Positions 60,222 through 64,000 of a stretch of DNA of 64,000 nucleotides are shown here, in pieces. The DNA lies in contig NZ_DIIM01000016.1 in assembly GCF_002420705.1 (NCBI RefSeq), positions 94,438-158,437 on the forward strand. Direction: 5' to 3'. Every line of letters starts with the position of its first letter. Position 1 is the stretch's first letter. The stretch is from Sphingobacterium sp. UBA5670 (GTDB lineage Bacteria; Bacteroidota; Bacteroidia; Sphingobacteriales; Sphingobacteriaceae). A program made the translations under genes and the position numbers. Below the pieces are notes generated by a model. It worked only from the letters and a program-made list of their open reading frames with translations, ran no database searches and was not told where the DNA came from.

Positions 60222-61111
60222 CTTTTGAACCACAAATAAATGGCCAGGGATATCGCTACCATGATCCCCATGGCAACCGGATATCCATAATACCATTCGA
60301 GTTCGGGCATATTCTTAAAGTTCATGCCATAAATTCCCGCAACAAAAGTGATTGGCATAAAAAATACCGAGAAAATTGTGAGGATGCGCATGATCTCATT
60401 CGTGTGATTAGACGAAATATTAAAGTATACATTGAGCAGTTGCGCTACATTCTCTGATAAGTTTTCGTATAAGGTCGATGTACGGACCTGAAGATCTTTT
60501 AAATCCCGTGTGTATACATCCTTTTTCGACGATGAATGAAAATGCTCGACAACCTCTCTGTAGAGAAAGATCACCTTTCGTGCAACATCAATCTGTCTTT
60601 TGATAAAATAGAGGTTTTTCAATACTGGCTGCTGCTTCATCCGTTTCAGAAATATCAATTCCTCGTATGCATCGATCCGTGTTGAAAGTTGTTCCAAGGT
60701 TTGACTGAAGGTGAATACTGCCGCTGTCGTGATAAATACAGCTAGTTTACGGCTATTTTTTGTTTTGATGGATGTGAATTCAATGTTCTTAAGCTTTTCT
60801 AAGAATTCGATTCTACGTTTGTGCACTGTAATGACAAAATCGTTTCCATAGAAGATGGTCAAGCGGTCAGTAATCTCGCCGATGCTATCTGAATTTTCTT
60901 TGAAATTGTCTGACATGACACGAAGGATAACGAATGTATAGTTCTCAAATTCTTCGATTTTAGGTAGATGCTCAGGTTCTTTGGAGTCCTTGATAGAAGC
61001 TTCATTTAAATTGTAGCGCTCTTTGATGAAGGTGAAATCTTCTGAGGTCGGTTCAGAGATATCTATCCATTCGTAGTTTGCGATTTCTTTTTCAACAATC
61101 GTTCTGACCAT
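60206..61111 (-). CDS. corA: CorA-type magnesium/cobalt transporter
   Basis: Pentameric divalent-cation channel. The 301-residue protein has a large N-terminal cytoplasmic domain with helical coiled coil (about 1-235) and two C-terminal membrane spans. The selectivity signature GMNF lies between them (AGIYGMNFKNMPELEWYYGY, the loop), preceded by the first span (IFSVFFMPITFVA) and followed by the second. It ends in a basic tail (WFKRKGWL). It is a single gene, with its own 3' end in the hairpin shared with tsaB. Mg2+ is the usual substrate; Co2+ and Ni2+ are possible. Confidence 0.93.
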   Translation of the reverse strand: MVRTIVEKEIANYEWIDISEPTSEDFTFIKERYNLNEASIKDSKEPEHLPKIEEFENYTFVILRVMSDNFKENSDSIGEITDRLTIFYGNDFVITVHKRRIEFLEKLKNIEFTSIKTKNSRKLAVFITTAAVFTFSQTLEQLSTRIDAYEELIFLKRMKQQPVLKNLYFIKRQIDVARKVIFLYREVVEHFHSSSKKDVYTRDLKDLQVRTSTLYENLSENVAQLLNVYFNISSNHTNEIMRILTIFSVFFMPITFVAGIYGMNFKNMPELEWYYGYPVAMGIMVAISLAIYLWFKRKGWL

Positions 61112-61150
61112 AAATCTAATTTTTCCAAGGACAAGATAAGAAAGAAAATA

Positions 61151-61181
61151 AAAAAAGCCATCAACTCCGTTGATGGCTTTT
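61151..61181 (-). terminator. Intrinsic terminator of the Skp-like gene
   Basis: A 13-bp stem AAAAGCCATCAAC and complement with a 3-nt loop; A-run to its left becomes a T-tract on the minus strand. It lies between the Skp-like gene and corA. Confidence 0.85.
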
Positions 61182-61199
61182 CTGAATTTTTATGATCTT

Positions 61200-61817
61200 C
61201 TATTTGTTTGAAGTTTTATATTCTTCATTTAGTTGTTTGATTACCTCGTTGGTAATTTCCAAAGAAGGATCAGCATATAATACGGTAGGGTTGGTTTTTG
61301 AATAAGTCAATACCAACTTGTAACCATTTTCTGCGGCATGTTTTTTCAGGAATTCAGTAATTTTATTATAAACATTGTTGAATTCTTCGGACTCATCTTT
61401 TGCAATTGAGGAAGAAGCTGTCTGGTCTAAACGCGCAAGCTCATCTTGTTTACGTGCTAGCTTCTGTTCAGTAGCTTGTCTATCTGCAGCAGACATAGTG
61501 GCTGCATTTTTTTGATATTCGGCAACTTCACGTTGGAAAGCCGTGCTTTTTGATTGCAGATCTGCTTGTGCTTTTTTAACCTTGTTTTCAAGCTTTGATT
61601 TAATATCCTTAAAATATTGGTATTTTTCTGATAGTGAATCCGAGTTTAAATAGACGATTTTATCTTTGCTACTTCCCTGACTCTCTTTGCTTACTGCATT
61701 GGAATCATTTTTAGCAGGTTCGCTTGATGTTTTCGCACCTTGGTTACATGATGCAATTGTTCCAACCAATAAAAGGCCAAAGGAAACTTTCGATACAATT
61801 GAAAATATAGTGTTCAT
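61200..61817 (-). CDS. OmpH/Skp-family protein with a lipobox
   Basis: A 205-residue periplasmic protein of the Skp (OmpH) chaperone family. The N-terminus is MNTIFSIVSKVSFGLLLVG with lipobox TIASC, so it should be lipid-anchored, unlike soluble Skp. A Ser/Asn/Lys-rich linker (about 25-50) leads to the Skp core: IVYLNSDSLSEKYQYFKDIK, then a long coiled coil with RKQDELARLDQTASSSIAKD, and a closing strand GYKLVLTYSKTNPTVLYADP. Skp proteins hold outer membrane proteins in transit to BAM. Here the anchor may tie it to a membrane. It is a single gene with a terminator. Confidence 0.85.
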   Translation of the reverse strand: MNTIFSIVSKVSFGLLLVGTIASCNQGAKTSSEPAKNDSNAVSKESQGSSKDKIVYLNSDSLSEKYQYFKDIKSKLENKVKKAQADLQSKSTAFQREVAEYQKNAATMSAADRQATEQKLARKQDELARLDQTASSSIAKDESEEFNNVYNKITEFLKKHAAENGYKLVLTYSKTNPTVLYADPSLEITNEVIKQLNEEYKTSNK

Positions 61818-61954
61818 TTTTTTGTTATTTGCAAATTATTACTGAAAACAAACCTAACATAAAAAAATCGAAATTCTAGTTTTTAGTAATAAAAAAGTAA
61901 AATTACAGGACCAGTTGTCAATTCAGAATATCGGTTCAATACTTGTTCACGGAC

Positions 61955-61985
61955 TTGATAAATCGGCCAAAATTTCGTATTTTTG
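61955..61985 (+). promoter_or_regulatory. Promoter of gyrB
   Basis: TTG (61955-61957), 20 bp, TATTTTTG (61978-61985) matches the Bacteroidota consensus. Transcription would start about 20 nt before the ATG at 62010, which excludes the longer in-frame start at 61983. Confidence 0.65.
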
Positions 61986-62009
61986 AATATTACATTTAAG
62001 AGGTTTTCA

Positions 62010-63968
62010 ATGAGCGAAGAAAATAAAAATGCATCCACCTATTCGGCCGATAATATTCAGGTATTAGAGGGTTTAGAGGCGGTTCGTAAGCGTCCATCCA
62101 TGTATATCGGTGACACCGGTGTAAAAGGATTACACCACTTGGTATACGAGGTAGTTGACAATTCAATCGATGAAGCTGTAGCAGGATATTGTACCGATAT
62201 CTTTGTTACTATCCATAAAGATAATTCGATTTCTGTCCGCGATAACGGTCGGGGTATTCCTACAGGAATCAACAAAAAGGAAAATAAATCAGCCTTGGAA
62301 CTTGTAATGACTGTATTGCATGCCGGGGGTAAATTTGATAAAGATACCTATAAGGTTTCTGGCGGTCTGCATGGTGTTGGGGTTTCCTGTGTGAACGCCT
62401 TGTCTACCCTTTTGAAAGCTGAAGTTCATCGCGATGGAAAGATATTTCAACAAGAGTACCAGATTGGTAAGCCCTTGTATGATGTGAAAGAAGTTGGTGT
62501 TTCGGATAAGACTGGTACTATTGTAACATTCCATCCGGATGCAACGATTTTTACGCAGACTACTGTCTATAATTACGATACCTTAGCAAATCGTCTTCGT
62601 GAGCTTGCGTTTTTAAATAAAGGTGTGAGCTTGACTTTGAATGATGAGCGCGAAACCAATGAAGATGGCTCTGAAAAGAAAGAAACGTTCTATTCTGAAG
62701 GTGGTCTTAAAGAGTTTGTGAAATTTTTAGATGGTAACCGTCAGTCGTTGATTCCTGAGCCTATTTATGTTGAAGGTGTAAAACAGGGTATTCCTGTCGA
62801 ACTGGCTTTACAATATAACGATACTTATTCAGAAAATGTTCATTCGTATGTGAACAACATCAATACGATTGAAGGTGGTTCACATGTGGCGGGTTTCCGT
62901 CGTGGTTTGACCCGTACATTGAAAGCTTATGCGGATAAGTCAGGTTTGCTTAAAAACTTAAAAGTAGAAATTACGGGTGATGACTTCCGTGAGGGATTGA
63001 CTGCTGTTATTTCGGTAAAAGTCGCAGAACCTCAGTTTGAAGGTCAAACGAAAACAAAATTAGGAAACTCTGAGGTAATGGGTGCAGTGGATGTTGCCGT
63101 AGGCGAGATCTTGGGCGTTTATCTGGAAGAGAATCCTCGCGAAGCAAAATCTATCGTTCAAAAGGTTGTAATCGCAGCTCAGGCGCGTGCTGCTGCACGT
63201 AAAGCCCGTGATTTGGTGCAGCGTAAAACCGTCATGGGCGGTTCCGGACTTCCAGGTAAATTGGCCGATTGTCAAGATAATGATCCTACAAAATGTGAAA
63301 TCTATTTTGTCGAGGGAGATTCTGCGGGTGGTACTGCTAAGTCTGGTCGTGATAGAAAGCATCAGGCGATCATGCCTTTACGTGGTAAGATCCTTAACGT
63401 TGAGAAAGCGATGGAACATAAGATCTACGAAAATGAAGAGATCAAAAACATGTTTACAGCTTTGGGGGTGAGTGTAGGTACGGCCGAAGATGCTAAAGCA
63501 TTGAATCTTGAGAAATTGCGCTATCACCGTATCATCATCATGACCGATGCCGATGTGGATGGTTCCCACATTACAACATTGATCTTGACATTCTATTTCA
63601 GATATATGAAAGAATTGATTGAAAGAGGATATGTATATATTGCTACACCCCCGCTATACCTGGTGAAAAAAGGAAAAGAACATGAGTATGCTTGGAATGA
63701 AGACCAACGTATCAATGCTATTCAGCGTTTGAAAGGATCCGGTAAAGAGGACAGTGTGCACGTACAACGTTACAAAGGACTTGGAGAAATGAACGCAGAA
63801 CAGTTATGGGATACAACCATGAATCCTGAAACGCGTACATTAAGACAAGTAACGATCGAAAACGCTGCAGAATGTGACCGTATTTTCTCTATGCTAATGG
63901 GAGACGAAGTTGCTCCACGTCGTGAATTTATTGAGAAAAATGCACGTTATGCTAAAATTGATATTTAA
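62010..63968 (+). CDS. gyrB: DNA gyrase subunit B
   Basis: ATPase subunit of DNA gyrase, which introduces negative supercoils. The 652-residue protein from the ATG at 62010 (AGAGG seven bases upstream) has the GHKL ATPase motifs EVVDNSIDEA and RDNGRGIPTG, the lid region YKVSGGLHGVGVSCVNALS, the TOPRIM domain with FVEGDSAGGTAKSGRD and IMTDADVDGSHI, and the C-terminal RYKGLGEMNAEQLWDTTMNP. It ends AKIDI, typical of GyrB; it lacks the extra 165-residue insertion of E. coli. GyrB is preferred over ParE because of the QxxEG-type N-terminus and the C-terminal match. The frame is complete and ends 32 bp before the window edge. Confidence 0.95.
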   Translation: MSEENKNASTYSADNIQVLEGLEAVRKRPSMYIGDTGVKGLHHLVYEVVDNSIDEAVAGYCTDIFVTIHKDNSISVRDNGRGIPTGINKKENKSALELVMTVLHAGGKFDKDTYKVSGGLHGVGVSCVNALSTLLKAEVHRDGKIFQQEYQIGKPLYDVKEVGVSDKTGTIVTFHPDATIFTQTTVYNYDTLANRLRELAFLNKGVSLTLNDERETNEDGSEKKETFYSEGGLKEFVKFLDGNRQSLIPEPIYVEGVKQGIPVELALQYNDTYSENVHSYVNNINTIEGGSHVAGFRRGLTRTLKAYADKSGLLKNLKVEITGDDFREGLTAVISVKVAEPQFEGQTKTKLGNSEVMGAVDVAVGEILGVYLEENPREAKSIVQKVVIAAQARAAARKARDLVQRKTVMGGSGLPGKLADCQDNDPTKCEIYFVEGDSAGGTAKSGRDRKHQAIMPLRGKILNVEKAMEHKIYENEEIKNMFTALGVSVGTAEDAKALNLEKLRYHRIIIMTDADVDGSHITTLILTFYFRYMKELIERGYVYIATPPLYLVKKGKEHEYAWNEDQRINAIQRLKGSGKEDSVHVQRYKGLGEMNAEQLWDTTMNPETRTLRQVTIENAAECDRIFSMLMGDEVAPRREFIEKNARYAKIDI

Positions 63969-64000
63969 TTGATATTATCATAAAGGAATAAAAAAAGCCT

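Noticed and set aside
62010..63968. ParE (topoisomerase IV subunit B) instead of GyrB
   Set aside because: The N-terminal and C-terminal sequences fit GyrB; still, a tree with both paralogues from the genome would settle it.
63990..64000. Start of a hairpin after gyrB
   Set aside because: The A-run followed by GCCT looks like the left arm of a terminator, but the sequence ends there.
1..64000. Mobile elements, phage, toxin-antitoxin or defence systems
   Set aside because: No transposase, integrase, restriction, Cas or toxin-like product is among the supported genes; the content is housekeeping and envelope genes.

Overview
The window is a stretch of chromosome from a Bacteroidota bacterium, most likely a Sphingobacterium-like member of the Sphingobacteriaceae. 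The evidence is indirect: the gene content (long Bacteroidota-type LptD and TamB, MurD and MraY of Bacteroidota type, the N-terminal TonB signature, a TatA with a long charged tail), promoters that fit the Bacteroidota consensus TTG-N17-20-TAnnTTTG, and mostly weak Shine-Dalgarno signals. I see no phage, insertion sequence, integron, CRISPR array, rRNA or toxin-antitoxin module. Most of the window is conserved housekeeping sequence.

Layout. 1-3.3 kb: the 3' part of a GH20 beta-N-acetylhexosaminidase and a GH33 sialidase (a small glycan-degrading pair), then a truncated lipoprotein gene. 3.2-5.5 kb (minus): a translationally coupled PadR regulator, HAAS-like membrane protein and serine hydrolase. 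5.5-7 kb: a non-coding stretch with hairpins and an orphan leader-like sequence, then two unrecognised genes. 7-14.4 kb: Tex, TatA, a MATE exporter, a 2-oxo-acid dehydrogenase E2 and CinA. 14.7-19.4 kb: LptD (minus), diverging from an N-acetylmuramoyl-L-alanine amidase and an MCE/MlaD protein; these are envelope genes. 19.8-25.1 kb (minus): an S9 peptidase, then a two-operon regulon (CreD, a Coq4-like protein, a winged-helix regulator and a membrane protein) whose two promoter regions carry the same 19-bp palindrome. 25.2-34.9 kb: tRNA-Leu(UAG), trigger factor, TamB, TsaD, a lipoprotein, TonB and a Spy-like secreted protein. 35.1-39.6 kb (minus): an acyltransferase, LutB and AspS.

40.0-55.8 kb is an almost uninterrupted division and cell wall (dcw) cluster: mraZ, rsmH, ftsL, ftsI, murE, mraY, murD, ftsW, murG, murC, ftsQ, ftsA, ftsZ. 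It makes and flips lipid II precursors and builds the divisome. murF, murB and ddl are not in it. MraZ-type GTGGG repeats precede mraZ, and TTTTCCACA boxes lie upstream of both mraZ and ftsZ.

55.9-64 kb: a sugar isomerase-like TIM barrel, an orphan NarL-type response regulator, MscL, the rpmH-rnpA-yidD-tsaB cluster, CorA (tail to tail with tsaB), a lipobox-bearing Skp/OmpH protein and GyrB.

No clearly undescribed multi-gene system is evident. The points most worth a second look are the palindrome-linked CreD/Coq4-like regulon, the repeated boxes in the dcw promoters, and the two-sided CCCCTGTTA array near 19.6 kb.
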